Below, piece after piece: positions 17,055 through 26,623 of a DNA stretch of 64,000 nt. The notes under the pieces are model-generated. The model saw only the letters and a list, made by a program, of their open reading frames with translations, was not told where the DNA came from and did not search any database. Position 1 is the first letter of the stretch, and every line of letters starts with the position of its first letter. This DNA is from Prevotella sp. P2-180. Lineage in GTDB: Bacteria; Bacteroidota; Bacteroidia; Bacteroidales; Bacteroidaceae. The position numbers and the translations under genes are program-made. The stretch is taken from positions 1 through 64,000 of the forward strand of contig NZ_NPJI01000005.1 in the NCBI RefSeq assembly GCF_002251435.1. The letters run 5' to 3'.

Positions 17055-18413
17055 TTATTTTTCTGCAGCCAGACGCTCCTTAATGGCTTTGCTTTCAGCC
17101 TCGTAGCCAGGTTTGTCGAGCAGTGCGAACATATTTTTCTTGTATGCCTCTACGCCAGGCTGGTTGAATGGGTTTACACCGAGCACGTTGCCGCTGATGC
17201 CGCATCCAATCTCGAAGAAGTAGATGAGTTGTCCGAGGTAGTACTCGTTGAGTTCAGGCACGCTGATGCGGATGTTAGGCACACCACCGTCGACGTGAGC
17301 CAGTCGAGTACCGAGTTCAGCCATTTTGTTTACATCGTCGACACGCTTACCAGCGAGGAAGTTCAGTCCGTCGAGGTTTTCCTCATCTTCAGGGAAGAGC
17401 ATTTTCTTGTTAGGCTGTTCGATGCTGATGACAGTCTCGAAGATGGTGCGTTCGCCTTCCTGAATCCACTGTCCCATGGAGTGTAGGTCGGTAGTGAAGT
17501 CGCAAGAAGCAGGGAAGATACCCTTTCCGTCCTTACCCTCGCTTTCGCCGTAGAGCTGCTTCCACCATTCGCTCATGAAGTGGAGTTTAGGCTGGTAGTT
17601 GACCATGATTTCGATTTTCTTTCCAGCCTGTGCGTATAGTCCGTTACGAACGGCAGCATACTGGGCTGCAATATTTTCAGCGAAAGGCACATCCACTCCG
17701 CAAGCCTTCTCCATGTCTTGTGCACCAGCCACGAGTTTCTCGATGTCGAAACCAGCGCAAGCTATAGGCAGCAGTCCTACTGGAGTGAGCACAGAGAAGC
17801 GTCCACCCACGTTGTCGGGAATGATGAAAGAGGTGTATCCTTCCTTGTCGGCGCAAGTGCGTGCAGCACCCTTCTTTGCGTCTGTGATAGCCACGATCAC
17901 CTTCTTAGCCTCTTCCTTTCCACGCTGAGCCTCGCACTGCTTTTTGAGCAGGCGGAAGGTGAGAGCAGTCTCGGTGGTGGTACCAGACTTAGAGATATTG
18001 ATAACGCCGAAACGCTTGTCTTTCAGGTATTCTGTCATCTCAGCGAGATAGTCCTCGCCGATATTGTTGCCTGCAAAGAGGATAGTAGGGTTAGTCTTGT
18101 CGCCAATGAGCCAAGCGAACGAGTTGCCGAGAGCCTCAATGACGGCACGAGCACCGAGATAGCTACCTCCGATGCCCGCAACAACCACAACGTCGCAGTT
18201 TTGGCGTAGCACTTCAGCGCAGTCTTTCAGTTGCTTGATGAAATCAGCGGAAATAGATGAAGGCAGATGCAGCCAGCCAAGAAAATCGTTACCTGGGCAT
18301 GTGCCGTTTTCAAGGGCCTCCTGAGCGGCCTTTACCTGAGGCTCGTATGCCTCTACTGCTCCAGCTTCAAGAAACTGAGCAGCCTTTGTGATGTCAAGTG
18401 TTATATTTTTCAT
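17055..18413 (-). CDS. pgi: Glucose-6-phosphate isomerase
   Basis: A 452-residue cytosolic enzyme interconverting glucose-6-phosphate and fructose-6-phosphate. This is the short form of about 450 residues seen in Firmicutes and Bacteroidetes. SIS-domain motifs are clear: [20 protein letters not shown] near 77-96, [12 protein letters not shown] near 140, [14 protein letters not shown] near 203. The catalytic Glu region is [10 protein letters not shown] and the C-terminal Lys region [13 protein letters not shown]. It sits between gpsA (71 bp upstream) and menC (1 bp downstream). Confidence 0.95.
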   Translation of the reverse strand: MKNITLDITKAAQFLEAGAVEAYEPQVKAAQEALENGTCPGNDFLGWLHLPSSISADFIKQLKDCAEVLRQNCDVVVVAGIGGSYLGARAVIEALGNSFAWLIGDKTNPTILFAGNNIGEDYLAEMTEYLKDKRFGVINISKSGTTTETALTFRLLKKQCEAQRGKEEAKKVIVAITDAKKGAARTCADKEGYTSFIIPDNVGGRFSVLTPVGLLPIACAGFDIEKLVAGAQDMEKACGVDVPFAENIAAQYAAVRNGLYAQAGKKIEIMVNYQPKLHFMSEWWKQLYGESEGKDGKGIFPASCDFTTDLHSMGQWIQEGERTIFETVISIEQPNKKMLFPEDEENLDGLNFLAGKRVDDVNKMAELGTRLAHVDGGVPNIRISVPELNEYYLGQLIYFFEIGCGISGNVLGVNPFNQPGVEAYKKNMFALLDKPGYEAESKAIKERLAAEK

Positions 18414-18484
18414 AATTCCATTGAATTAATTAAACCGTTTTTTTTTAAAAGGAGTTAAGGAGTTAAGGACTCTACTTCTTCCTT

Positions 18485-19480
18485 CTATCTGAACGAGTCC
18501 GTCAGCAGTTTTATTTCGATCTGCGGGCTAATCCGTTCGTAGAGAATGTTGTATACGGCGTCGAGGATGGGCATGTTGACATGTAGGTGACGATTGATCT
18601 CCTTCATGCACTTAGTGCCGAAAAAACCTTCGGCAATCATCTCCATCTCGATTTGTGCACTCTTCACCGAGTATCCTTTTCCAATCATGGATCCGAATGT
18701 ACGGTTGCGTGAAAAGTTGCTGTATCCTGTTACGAGCAAGTCGCCGAGATACACCGAGTCGTATACACTACGCTCGATGGGGTTGATGGCAGTGAGGAAA
18801 CGAGACATTTCCTGCACGGCGTTTGACATGAGCACCGCCTGGAAGTTGTCGCCGAACTTCAGTCCGCTGCAGATGCCAGCAGCAATGGCATAAACGTTTT
18901 TGAGCACCGAGGCATACTCGATGCCGATGACGTCGCTGCTGGTTTTCGTCTTTATATACTCGCTGTTGAGCACATCGGCAAAAGCCTGCGCCTTCTCACG
19001 GTCGGAGCATCCCACGGTGAGGTATGAGAGACGTTCGAGAGCCACCTCCTCAGCATGCGACGGACCACCGAGGCATGCAAGATTCTCGTAAGGCACGTCG
19101 TACACCTGATGGAAGAACTCCGAGCACACGAGGTTTTCGTCGGGCACAATACCCTTTATGGCAGTGATGACAAACTTGTCCTTTATGCGCGTCTTGAGTT
19201 TTTTCAGGTGGTTTTTGATGTAAGGCGAAGGAGTGACGAAAACCAATGTGTCGTATTGTTCCACGATGTAGTTGATATCGCTTGAGAAAGCGATCTCGTC
19301 TACATTGAAGTGAACGCTGGTGAGGTAGGCAGGGTTGTGGCTCAGTCTCCTGAATTCCTCGATGCGGTCGTCCCTTCGCATATACCAGCCTATGTGGTGA
19401 GTATGTCCCACCACAATTTTCGCAATGGCCGTAGCCCAGCTTCCTCCTCCGATGATAGCTATTTTGCCGCAATCGAACAT
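18485..19480 (-). CDS. gpsA: Glycerol-3-phosphate dehydrogenase [NAD(P)+]
   Basis: A 331-residue enzyme reducing dihydroxyacetone phosphate to sn-glycerol-3-phosphate for phospholipid synthesis. The N-terminal Rossmann loop is IAIIGGGSWATAIAKI (7-22). Family motifs include FVTPSPYIKNHL, VITAIKGI, LGGPSHAEEVA, the catalytic Lys in IEYASVLKNVYAIA, and GDLLVTGYSNFSRNRTFG. It follows lysS by 8 bp. Confidence 0.95.
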   Translation of the reverse strand: MFDCGKIAIIGGGSWATAIAKIVVGHTHHIGWYMRRDDRIEEFRRLSHNPAYLTSVHFNVDEIAFSSDINYIVEQYDTLVFVTPSPYIKNHLKKLKTRIKDKFVITAIKGIVPDENLVCSEFFHQVYDVPYENLACLGGPSHAEEVALERLSYLTVGCSDREKAQAFADVLNSEYIKTKTSSDVIGIEYASVLKNVYAIAAGICSGLKFGDNFQAVLMSNAVQEMSRFLTAINPIERSVYDSVYLGDLLVTGYSNFSRNRTFGSMIGKGYSVKSAQIEMEMIAEGFFGTKCMKEINRHLHVNMPILDAVYNILYERISPQIEIKLLTDSFR

Positions 19481-19488
19481 TTTTTACC

Positions 19489-21219
19489 TTATTTATTCGC
19501 TTCCTCAATCCAAGCCGCAAACTCTTCCACTTTCGGATTGTCGTATCCGAGTTTGAACTTCTTGTTTACTCCGCAAACGTCTTGTTGCAGTTTCTGTGCC
19601 TTCACATCGCGAATGTCGCTGACGAGATAATATCCCGCCTTGTTGAACACAGGAACCCATTTTTCTTCCACACCAATCTCACCCCATTCGGCAACAGAGC
19701 TTCTTGGAGCCTTCTTCTCAGGTTTCATCTGCGGGAAGAAAAGCACTTCCTGGATATAGGTCTTGCCGGTCATGAGCATTACGAGACGGTCGATGCCGAT
19801 GCCGATGCCACTGGTAGGAGGCATGCCATACTGAAGGGCACGCAGGAAGTCTTGGTCGATGATCATAGCCTCGTCGTCGCCCTTGTCGGCAAGTTTCATC
19901 TGGTCGATGAAACGCTCTTCCTGGTCGATGGGGTCGTTGAGCTCAGAGTAGGCGTTGGCAAGTTCCTTACCATTAACCATGAGTTCGAAGCGCTCGGTGA
20001 GACCTGGCTTAGAGCGGTGCATCTTTGTTAGCGGCGACATTTCCACGGGATAGTCGGTGATGAAGGTAGGCTGAATGAATGTGCCCTCGCAGAACTCGCC
20101 GAAGAGTTCGTCGATGAGTTTTCCCTTGCCCATAGTGTCGTCGATGTCCATTCCCTTTTCCTTACAGAACGCGCGAATCTCGTCTTCGCTCTTTCCGTTG
20201 CAGTCGAATCCCGTCTTTTCCTTGATGGCGTCGAGTATCGGCAGACGACGGTAAGGAGCCTTGAAGCTGATGACCTGTCCGTCGATTTCACGCTCAGGCT
20301 TGCCGTTGACAGCAATACAAACCGTCTCAAGCAGCTTTTCGGTGAATGCCATCATCCAGTTGTAGTCCTTATATTGCACGTAGAGCTCCATACATGTGAA
20401 CTCCGGGTTGTGGTTGCGGTCCATACCCTCATTACGGAAGTTCTTACCAATTTCGTATACACCCTCAAAGCCACCCACGATGAGACGTTTGAGATAAAGC
20501 TCAGTGGCTATGCGCATGTACATGTCGACATTGAGTGCATTGAAATGAGTGATGAACGGTCGTGCCGAAGCGCCACCGGCAATGCTCTGAAGGGTAGGGG
20601 TCTCCACTTCAGTATAGCCAGCTTCGTCGAGCACTCGGCGAATGGTGCGCAGCACGGTTGCACGCTGCAGGAATGTATCTTTCACGCCATCGTTTACCAC
20701 GAGGTCAACATATCTCTGTCTGTATCGGAGTTCCGGATCCTCAAACTTGTCGTAAGCCACTCCGTCCTTGTATTTCACGATAGGCAGCGGCTTGAGGCTT
20801 TTCGAGAGCAGAGACAGCTCTTGGGCATGAACCGACACCTCACCGGTTTGAGTACGGAAGACAAATCCCTTTATACCAATGAAGTCTCCGATGTCAAGCA
20901 GTCGTTTGAACACCTTATTATATAAGTCCTTGTCATCGTCGGGGCAGATATCGTCGCGCGTGATGTATACCTGAATGCGTCCCTTTGAGTCTTGCAGCTC
21001 GACAAAGCTAGCTTTACCCATGACGCGTCGGCTCATCATTCTTCCAGCGATACAAACCTGTCTCGGCTCGTCGTCATCGTTGAAGTTTTCCTTAATGTCA
21101 GCCGAAAACGCGTTTGTAGGGTATTCGGCGGCTGGGTATGGGTCGATGCCCATTTCTCGCAGTTCCTGCAGACTCTGGCGTCTGCCAATTTCCTGTTCGC
21201 TAAGTTCTAAAACGTTCAT
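19489..21219 (-). CDS. lysS: Lysyl-tRNA synthetase, class II
   Basis: A 576-residue enzyme charging tRNA-Lys. An N-terminal OB-fold anticodon-binding domain (about 55-170) is followed by the class II core: motif 1 around FLQRATVLRTIRRVLDEAGY, motif 2 at RNEGMDRNHNPEFTCMELY and motif 3 at GIGIGIDRLVMLM. The C-terminal extension after QVLFFPQMKPE-like residues (about 500-576) is typical of Bacteroidetes LysS. It is the first gene of the minus-strand run, with a -7 box 43 bp upstream. Confidence 0.96.
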   Translation of the reverse strand: MNVLELSEQEIGRRQSLQELREMGIDPYPAAEYPTNAFSADIKENFNDDDEPRQVCIAGRMMSRRVMGKASFVELQDSKGRIQVYITRDDICPDDDKDLYNKVFKRLLDIGDFIGIKGFVFRTQTGEVSVHAQELSLLSKSLKPLPIVKYKDGVAYDKFEDPELRYRQRYVDLVVNDGVKDTFLQRATVLRTIRRVLDEAGYTEVETPTLQSIAGGASARPFITHFNALNVDMYMRIATELYLKRLIVGGFEGVYEIGKNFRNEGMDRNHNPEFTCMELYVQYKDYNWMMAFTEKLLETVCIAVNGKPEREIDGQVISFKAPYRRLPILDAIKEKTGFDCNGKSEDEIRAFCKEKGMDIDDTMGKGKLIDELFGEFCEGTFIQPTFITDYPVEMSPLTKMHRSKPGLTERFELMVNGKELANAYSELNDPIDQEERFIDQMKLADKGDDEAMIIDQDFLRALQYGMPPTSGIGIGIDRLVMLMTGKTYIQEVLFFPQMKPEKKAPRSSVAEWGEIGVEEKWVPVFNKAGYYLVSDIRDVKAQKLQQDVCGVNKKFKLGYDNPKVEEFAAWIEEANK

Positions 21220-21261
21220 ATTAAATAACTGTATATATATATACTATTCCATTTTGTGCTG

Positions 21262-21269
21262 CAAATTTA
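21262..21269 (-). promoter_or_regulatory. -7 element for lysS operon
   Basis: Reads TAAATTTG on the minus strand, a full -7 match. TTTTCG lies about 19 bp further upstream as a weak -33. It is divergent from the promoter at 21380-21414. Confidence 0.6.
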
Positions 21270-21379
21270 CAAAATAAATTCGAAAAGAGCCTCATTTTTT
21301 CATTTATTTCTCGTTTTTCGTTGTGCAAATGGTCCTAAAATGGTTAAAAACTGCTAAACTTGGCATATAGATAGCCATT

Positions 21380-21414
21380 TTTGTTGGATGTTTATCATAT
21401 TTTTACTACTTTTG
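21380..21414 (+). promoter_or_regulatory. Promoter of ROK-men operon
   Basis: TTTG at 21380-21383 and TACTTTTG at 21407-21414; the 23-bp spacer is longer than usual but the -7 box is exact. The leader is about 25 nt. Confidence 0.6.
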
Positions 21415-21445
21415 TACTTGCTACCAAATAAAACGAAATCGAAAC

Positions 21446-22429
21446 ATGGAATTAGAAACAATGAAAGATAGGGTAGTCGGTGTAGACATCAGTCTAGAAC
21501 AGACAACATTGGCAGTGGTTGACATTCGTGGCAACATTATTGCCAAGACTTCGTTTCCTACGGAGGAATACCCAAACATAAGCAATTATATATCCACGCT
21601 GGCAGAGCGAATAGTGATGTTGGCAGAGGAAAATGGCGGATTCATGCAGATACGCTCGGTGGGCATCAGTGCGCCAAGCGGCAACTTCAAGACAGGATGT
21701 ATAGAAAACTCGCCGAACATGCCGTGGAAGGGCGTGATACCAATGGCAGCCATGTTGCGCGACCGACTCGGCATAGCCGTGGCATTAGGCAACGACAGCC
21801 ATGTGATGGCCCTTGGAGAGCATGTATACGGAAGTGCTCACGGAATGCGTGACTTTGTGCTAGTCACACTTGGGCACGGCCTTGGTACAGCCGTGTTCTC
21901 ACGCAACAAGGTCACCTTAGGAGCCCATGGCTATGGAGGCGAGTTCGGACATTCATGTGCTGTGAATGACGGACGCGAGTGCGGATGCGGACTGAAGGGA
22001 TGTCTTGAGGCATACTGTGCAGAAAAGGGAATCGTAAGGACCGCACGAGAGCTGTTGGAAGAAAACAGCTCTGAGTCGAGCCTTATGACCGTTTACGACA
22101 AGCTGACCCCAAAGAACATTGCCGAATGCTGCAACAAGGGCGACCGCCTTGCCATCGAGACCTACCGCCGCACCGGTCATACCTTGGGTATAGGCCTGTC
22201 GGTGATAGCCTCGCTTGTAGACCCACAGGCCATCATAATCACCGGAGGAATATCCAAAGCCGGAAAATGGCTTTTGGAACCGACCCTTGAGTCGTTTAAC
22301 GAGCATCTGTTTGGAAATATGCGTGGAAAGGTGAAGTTGATAGTGTCGGCGTTTGATTCACGTGAGCGCGATGTGCTCGGTGCCAGTGCCTTGGCATGGG
22401 AGGTGGAAGAATATTCGCTTTTCAAGTAA
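21446..22429 (+). CDS. ROK-family sugar kinase (glucokinase-like)
   Basis: A 327-residue cytosolic kinase of the ROK family. It has an N-terminal ATP loop VGVDISLEQTTLAVVD (11-26), the catalytic Asp117 in ALGNDSH, and the phosphate loop TLGHGLGTAV (141-150). The ROK zinc site is His169 with Cys179, Cys181 and Cys186 (CGCGLKGC). GEFGH at 165-169 suggests a hexose such as glucose or N-acetylglucosamine, but the substrate is not certain. ATG 21446 or the in-frame ATG five codons later could be the start. Its TAA overlaps the menI ATG, so it heads the menaquinone operon although no pathway link is obvious. Confidence 0.85.
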   Translation: MELETMKDRVVGVDISLEQTTLAVVDIRGNIIAKTSFPTEEYPNISNYISTLAERIVMLAEENGGFMQIRSVGISAPSGNFKTGCIENSPNMPWKGVIPMAAMLRDRLGIAVALGNDSHVMALGEHVYGSAHGMRDFVLVTLGHGLGTAVFSRNKVTLGAHGYGGEFGHSCAVNDGRECGCGLKGCLEAYCAEKGIVRTARELLEENSSESSLMTVYDKLTPKNIAECCNKGDRLAIETYRRTGHTLGIGLSVIASLVDPQAIIITGGISKAGKWLLEPTLESFNEHLFGNMRGKVKLIVSAFDSRERDVLGASALAWEVEEYSLFK

Positions 22430-22845
22430 TGAACATCGACAGAGTAAAAAAGACTTTAGAACAAAAGCCTAATCTCGCCGACAGTCTCGGCATGACATTC
22501 GTGTCGACACCGGAGCCAGACAGTTGTATGGCAATGATGACCGTCGGCGAACAGAATTGCCAACCATACGGTTATCTCAGCGGGGGCGCATCGCTCGCCC
22601 TCGCCGAGACTCTTGCTGGAGTAGGGTCGGCCGCTATCTGTCCAGAAGAGGTGGCTGTGGGGATAAACGTCAGCGGGCATCACATAAAGGCTGTCAAGAT
22701 AGGGGAATCAGTGACGGCAAAGGCAACAATAGTACAGAAAGGCCGTACGCTCCACGTATGGAACGTTGCGATAACCGATAATGAGGGTGACTTGGTGTCG
22801 GAAGCCGTGGTCACCAACTATATTATAAAAAAAGACAAAGGGTAG
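22429..22845 (+). CDS. menI: Hotdog-fold thioesterase, probable DHNA-CoA thioesterase
   Basis: A 138-residue single-domain hotdog protein of the PaaI/MenI type, likely hydrolysing 1,4-dihydroxy-2-naphthoyl-CoA. The motif GYLSGGASLALAET (48-61) holds the probable catalytic acid Glu60. The more common HGG is SGG here. The start ATG overlaps the ROK stop (TAATG). The position just before menF-menD-menB supports the menaquinone role over a general thioesterase. Confidence 0.8.
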   Translation: MNIDRVKKTLEQKPNLADSLGMTFVSTPEPDSCMAMMTVGEQNCQPYGYLSGGASLALAETLAGVGSAAICPEEVAVGINVSGHHIKAVKIGESVTAKATIVQKGRTLHVWNVAITDNEGDLVSEAVVTNYIIKKDKG

Positions 22846-22858
22846 TCATTCCTGTACC

Positions 22859-23899
22859 ATGAAGAGTTTCGTTTTTTACAGAATGCCATACGCGGAGACG
22901 TATGTGGAAATAGAACAGCTTGACGGACAGCCCGAGACATTACAGTCGCCGTTGGAGCTTGACGGGCATAGCGGTTTTGTGGTGGCGCCATTTTCTTATT
23001 CAGACACCGAACCATTGATTCTTATTCGTCCCGACAAGGTGACAACAGCCGACGTGCCTCATGCGGAAGGAGAGCCGGGAGAGGACTGCTGTCTTGACAT
23101 AGACGCAAATGTGAAAGAAAGAGAACGCAAGGATTATGCCATCGACTTCTCAAACTATCATTCACGCCTGGAGTGTGGCGACTTCCAGAAAATTGTGCTC
23201 GCACGATCAACGGAACTGCCGCGCAAGGGTGAGGTAGACCTGAAGAACCTGTTTTTCAAGGCCTGCAATGAATATCCCCGCGTGTTTGTGGCACTTGTGT
23301 CGACACCAGTGTGCGGAACGTGGCTCGTGGCCACGCCAGAGATACTGCTTGAGGGCGACGGAACCCAATGGCACACTATGGCACTGGCAGGCACCATGAC
23401 GCTTGGCAACCTGCGATGGACAGAGAAGAATGTGTGTGAACAGGCTTATGTCACTTCCTATATTACAGAATGTATAGAGCAGTTTACGTCAGACTTCACA
23501 GTAGAAGGCCCTTATTCCGTGCGTGCCGGACAACTTGTCCACCTTCGCACCGACTTCCGTTTCACCACCTCTAAGGCAGGCCTTCTCGGACATCTTGTGA
23601 CAGCCCTTCATCCCACTCCGGCAGTGTGTGGCATACCAAAGCGTGAGACCCACGACTTCATAGTGGCTAACGAGCACTATCCGCGCAGCTACTACAGTGG
23701 ATTCATGGGGCCGTTGGCCATAAACGGATTTACACACCTCTATGTGTCGCTCCGCTGCATGAAAATCACTCCCCAGGCCTTCCGCCTATATGCCGGAGGA
23801 GGCATACTGACTGAAAGTGTGGAACAGCAGGAATGGGAAGAGACGGAAGAGAAAATGAAGACAATGAAGAAACTGATTTATGTTTTACGACAACGATAA
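22859..23899 (+). CDS. menF: Isochorismate synthase
   Basis: A 346-residue chorismate-utilising enzyme converting chorismate to isochorismate, the entry step of menaquinone synthesis. The C-terminal two thirds carry the family core: FQKIVLARS near 108, LLEGDGTQWHTMALAGTM, VEGPYSVRAGQLVHLRTDF, LHPTPAVCGIPK near 255, and RSYYSGFMGP. It starts 13 bp after menI and overlaps menD by 20 bp. Confidence 0.92.
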   Translation: MKSFVFYRMPYAETYVEIEQLDGQPETLQSPLELDGHSGFVVAPFSYSDTEPLILIRPDKVTTADVPHAEGEPGEDCCLDIDANVKERERKDYAIDFSNYHSRLECGDFQKIVLARSTELPRKGEVDLKNLFFKACNEYPRVFVALVSTPVCGTWLVATPEILLEGDGTQWHTMALAGTMTLGNLRWTEKNVCEQAYVTSYITECIEQFTSDFTVEGPYSVRAGQLVHLRTDFRFTTSKAGLLGHLVTALHPTPAVCGIPKRETHDFIVANEHYPRSYYSGFMGPLAINGFTHLYVSLRCMKITPQAFRLYAGGGILTESVEQQEWEETEEKMKTMKKLIYVLRQR

Positions 23900-25493
23900 A
23901 GTAAACTTGCTTATTGCCCTTCTAAAGGCTTATAATATATCAGATGTGGTGTTGTGTCCTGGAAGCCGCAATGCCATGATAGTCAATAATATAGCTTCTG
24001 ACGGAAGCTTTAAGTGCTATCCAGTGACCGACGAGCGCTCCGCCGCATTCTTCGCGCTGGGAGTGAGCATAGAGAAAGGACCTACTGCCATAGTGGTAAC
24101 ATCAGGATCGGCACTGCTCGACACGGCACCGGCAGTGGTGGAGGCATACTACCAGCATAGGCCTCTCGTGGTGATTTCGGCTGACAGACCACAGGAAGAC
24201 ATCGGACAAAACGTGGGGCAGACCATGAGACAGGCTGGGGCGATGGACAACTATGTGCGCAAATCGGTAACACTTAACGACGCCCTTGGCGACAATATGA
24301 CATATCACCGACGACTCATCTGTGAGGCCTTGTCGGCTGCTACCTATGGAGAAGGGGGACCTGTACACATCAACGTACCGCTGCCTAATGTCTCCGAATG
24401 CCCCCAAGTAAGTCATATAGACATCCTGCCTGAAAAAAAGGTGGAAATAATAAGGCCAACGGTAATACCAGATGGAGTGATAGAAGAACTGACGGACATA
24501 CTGCTGGACACGAAGAGAAAGCCGATGATAGTGATAGGACAGACCTCGCAACAGATGCCAATAAACAAGATGGCGGACTTGCGACGTGTTGTGCCCGTAG
24601 TGTCTGAACCTCTTTCCGACCCATCATGTTGGCCTTTCAACGGATTCATAAGCACCATGCCGACCGAATACTTGCCCGACTTCGTGCTGTATATGGGCGA
24701 CTCGCTCGTTTGCCGCAGTATCAACAACCGGCTTGCGTCGGTGGACAATCTGGAACTGTGGCGGGTGAATGCCGACGGCGATTTCTCTTGTCCTTTCCGA
24801 CATGTAGACAAGGTGTTGGCATGTAAGGCGAACGAACTTCTGGACCAGCTCGCCGACAAGCTTGCACAACGCAAGACAACACCAGCGTCCGACTATCTGA
24901 CATGGTGGGACAATGCTTTCAACGAAGAGAAACAACGCATAGAAGAAGGGGTGGACGAGTATTCACTTACGGCAGAATCAACAGTGGCTTATTTCGAAAG
25001 TCAGCTTGAAGACATGTATTACAGCTATGAAACACACTATGCTAACAGTACCGCCATACGATTGGCATGCCGACATGCGAGAGGACACAGGGTGTGCTGC
25101 AACCGTGGAGTGAACGGCATCGACGGCTGTGTGTCGACGGCGGTGGGACATGCGGCAGCCACAGACGCCATGGTGTTCTGCATCACAGGCGACTTGAGCT
25201 TCTTCTACGACCAGAATGCGCTTTGGAACCAGAATCTTGGCAGTAATCTGCGCATAATAATCCTTAACGACCATCGTGGCGGCATCTTCAGCAATGTGTC
25301 GGGACTTGAAAACTGCGACAGCCGTTATGTGGCAGGCGTCCATAATACCGACGCACGTGGTATAACAACCCAAAACGATGTTGGATATCTGTCAGCAAAG
25401 ACAGTAGACGAGATGCATCTCGGCATTGTAAGGCTAATGACGGAGGAAACGACGAGGCCAATGGTGCTGGAAGTGGAAGGGGGAGAAAATTAA
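23880..25493 (+). CDS. menD: SEPHCHC synthase (MenD)
   Basis: A 537-residue thiamine-diphosphate enzyme that joins 2-oxoglutarate to isochorismate. The N-terminal Pyr domain begins VVLCPGSRNAM with TDERSAAFFALG, including the catalytic Glu. A central domain is followed by the PP domain with GDLSFFYDQNALWNQ and IIILNDHRGGIFSN for Mg/ThDP binding. Length is usual. The ATG lies inside the end of menF. Confidence 0.93.
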   Translation: MFYDNDKVNLLIALLKAYNISDVVLCPGSRNAMIVNNIASDGSFKCYPVTDERSAAFFALGVSIEKGPTAIVVTSGSALLDTAPAVVEAYYQHRPLVVISADRPQEDIGQNVGQTMRQAGAMDNYVRKSVTLNDALGDNMTYHRRLICEALSAATYGEGGPVHINVPLPNVSECPQVSHIDILPEKKVEIIRPTVIPDGVIEELTDILLDTKRKPMIVIGQTSQQMPINKMADLRRVVPVVSEPLSDPSCWPFNGFISTMPTEYLPDFVLYMGDSLVCRSINNRLASVDNLELWRVNADGDFSCPFRHVDKVLACKANELLDQLADKLAQRKTTPASDYLTWWDNAFNEEKQRIEEGVDEYSLTAESTVAYFESQLEDMYYSYETHYANSTAIRLACRHARGHRVCCNRGVNGIDGCVSTAVGHAAATDAMVFCITGDLSFFYDQNALWNQNLGSNLRIIILNDHRGGIFSNVSGLENCDSRYVAGVHNTDARGITTQNDVGYLSAKTVDEMHLGIVRLMTEETTRPMVLEVEGGEN

Positions 25494-25672
25494 AAAATTA
25501 AAGAATTAAAAATTAAAGATTAAAAGGTAAACCTTAAAGATTAAAGAATTAAAAATTAAAGATTAAAAGGTGAACCTTAAAGATTAAAGAGGCGACTATT
25601 GCAAGGAAGGGGAAACGTTGGTAGTTGAGGAGTTGAGCAGATGGGAAACTTAAAAAGAATTATATAATAATT
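25494..25672. repeat. Intergenic A/T repeats with 43-bp tandem duplication
   Basis: No gene is seen. Bases 25497-25539 are repeated at 25540-25582 with one difference. Each unit carries an internal AAGGT...ACCTT dyad. The sequence belongs to the ATTAAAGAATTAAA word family also seen near 380 and 45600. Confidence 0.8.
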
Positions 25673-26497
25673 ATGTCAGAAAAAAGAGAATGGAAAAAGG
25701 TGAGGGATTTTGAAGAAATCCTTCTTGAAGAGTTTAATGGAATAGCGAAGATTACCATTAACAGACCACGCTATCGCAACGCCTTCACACCGAAGACTAC
25801 ATTGGAGATGAGCCAGGCTTTCGCTTGGTGCCGCGAAGCGCAACAGATAAGTGTCGTGCTGCTTACTGGTGCTGGCGACAAGGCGTTTTGCGCTGGCGGA
25901 GATATGAATGTGAAAGGACGTGGAGGATATGTGGACGAGGACGGTGTGCCACGACTGAGTGTGCTTGACGTGCAGATGCAGATACGCCGACTGCCTAAAC
26001 CTGTAATAGCGATGGTGAACGGATATGCCATCGGGGGTGGCCATGTGCTGCATTTGGTGTGCGACCTGACAATAGCTTCCGACAATGCTATCTTCGGTCA
26101 GACAGGACCAAAGGTGGGTTCGTTTGACGCTGGTTTCGGAGCAAGCTACCTTGCACGCATCGTTGGACAGAAGAAAGCGAGGGAGATATGGTTCTTGTGC
26201 CGCCAATATTCGGCAGAGGAGGCTGAGCGCATGGGAATGGTGAACAAGGTTGTGCCATTCGACAGACTTGAGGACGAGTGTGTGGAATGGGCGGAGACAA
26301 TGATGGAACGCAGCCCGTTGGCATTGCGAATGATCAAGGCTGGACTGAATGCCGAACTCGACGGACAGGCTGGCATACAGCAGTTGGCAGGCGACTGCAC
26401 CATGCTCTACTATTTTCTCGACGAAGCCCAAGAAGGCGGTCATGCCTTCCTTGAAAAACGAAAGCCCGACTTCGGGAAATATCCTAAGCTGCCGTAA
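25673..26497 (+). CDS. menB: 1,4-Dihydroxy-2-naphthoyl-CoA synthase
   Basis: A 274-residue crotonase-fold enzyme closing the naphthoate ring of menaquinone. Family marks are [17 protein letters not shown] (32-48), the oxyanion-hole segment [15 protein letters not shown] (72-86), [31 protein letters not shown] and the C-terminal [10 protein letters not shown] typical of MenB rather than other crotonases. It is the last gene of the plus-strand men run, 180 bp after menD. Confidence 0.95.
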   Translation: MSEKREWKKVRDFEEILLEEFNGIAKITINRPRYRNAFTPKTTLEMSQAFAWCREAQQISVVLLTGAGDKAFCAGGDMNVKGRGGYVDEDGVPRLSVLDVQMQIRRLPKPVIAMVNGYAIGGGHVLHLVCDLTIASDNAIFGQTGPKVGSFDAGFGASYLARIVGQKKAREIWFLCRQYSAEEAERMGMVNKVVPFDRLEDECVEWAETMMERSPLALRMIKAGLNAELDGQAGIQQLAGDCTMLYYFLDEAQEGGHAFLEKRKPDFGKYPKLP

Positions 26498-26511
26498 AAA
26501 TGAAGAAAAAA

Positions 26512-26601
26512 AAATGAAGAGTGAAGAATGAAGAATGAAGAATAGCTGCGCACTATCCGCGTTTATCTCATTCTTCATTCTTCATTCTTCACTCTTCATT
26601 T
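26512..26601. terminator. Perfect 32-bp inverted repeat between convergent genes
   Basis: Bases 26512-26543 are exactly complementary to 26570-26601, with a 26-nt loop. The arms consist of the word ATGAAGAATGAAG. It sits between menB (+) and the zinc-ribbon gene (-), so it likely terminates both. A second partial copy of the pyrimidine arm follows at 26608-26625. Confidence 0.7.
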
Positions 26602-26623
26602 AAAAACATTCTTCACTCTTCAT

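Noticed and set aside
25676..26578. 300-codon minus-strand frame
   Set aside because: Antisense to menB, which has unmistakable crotonase motifs.
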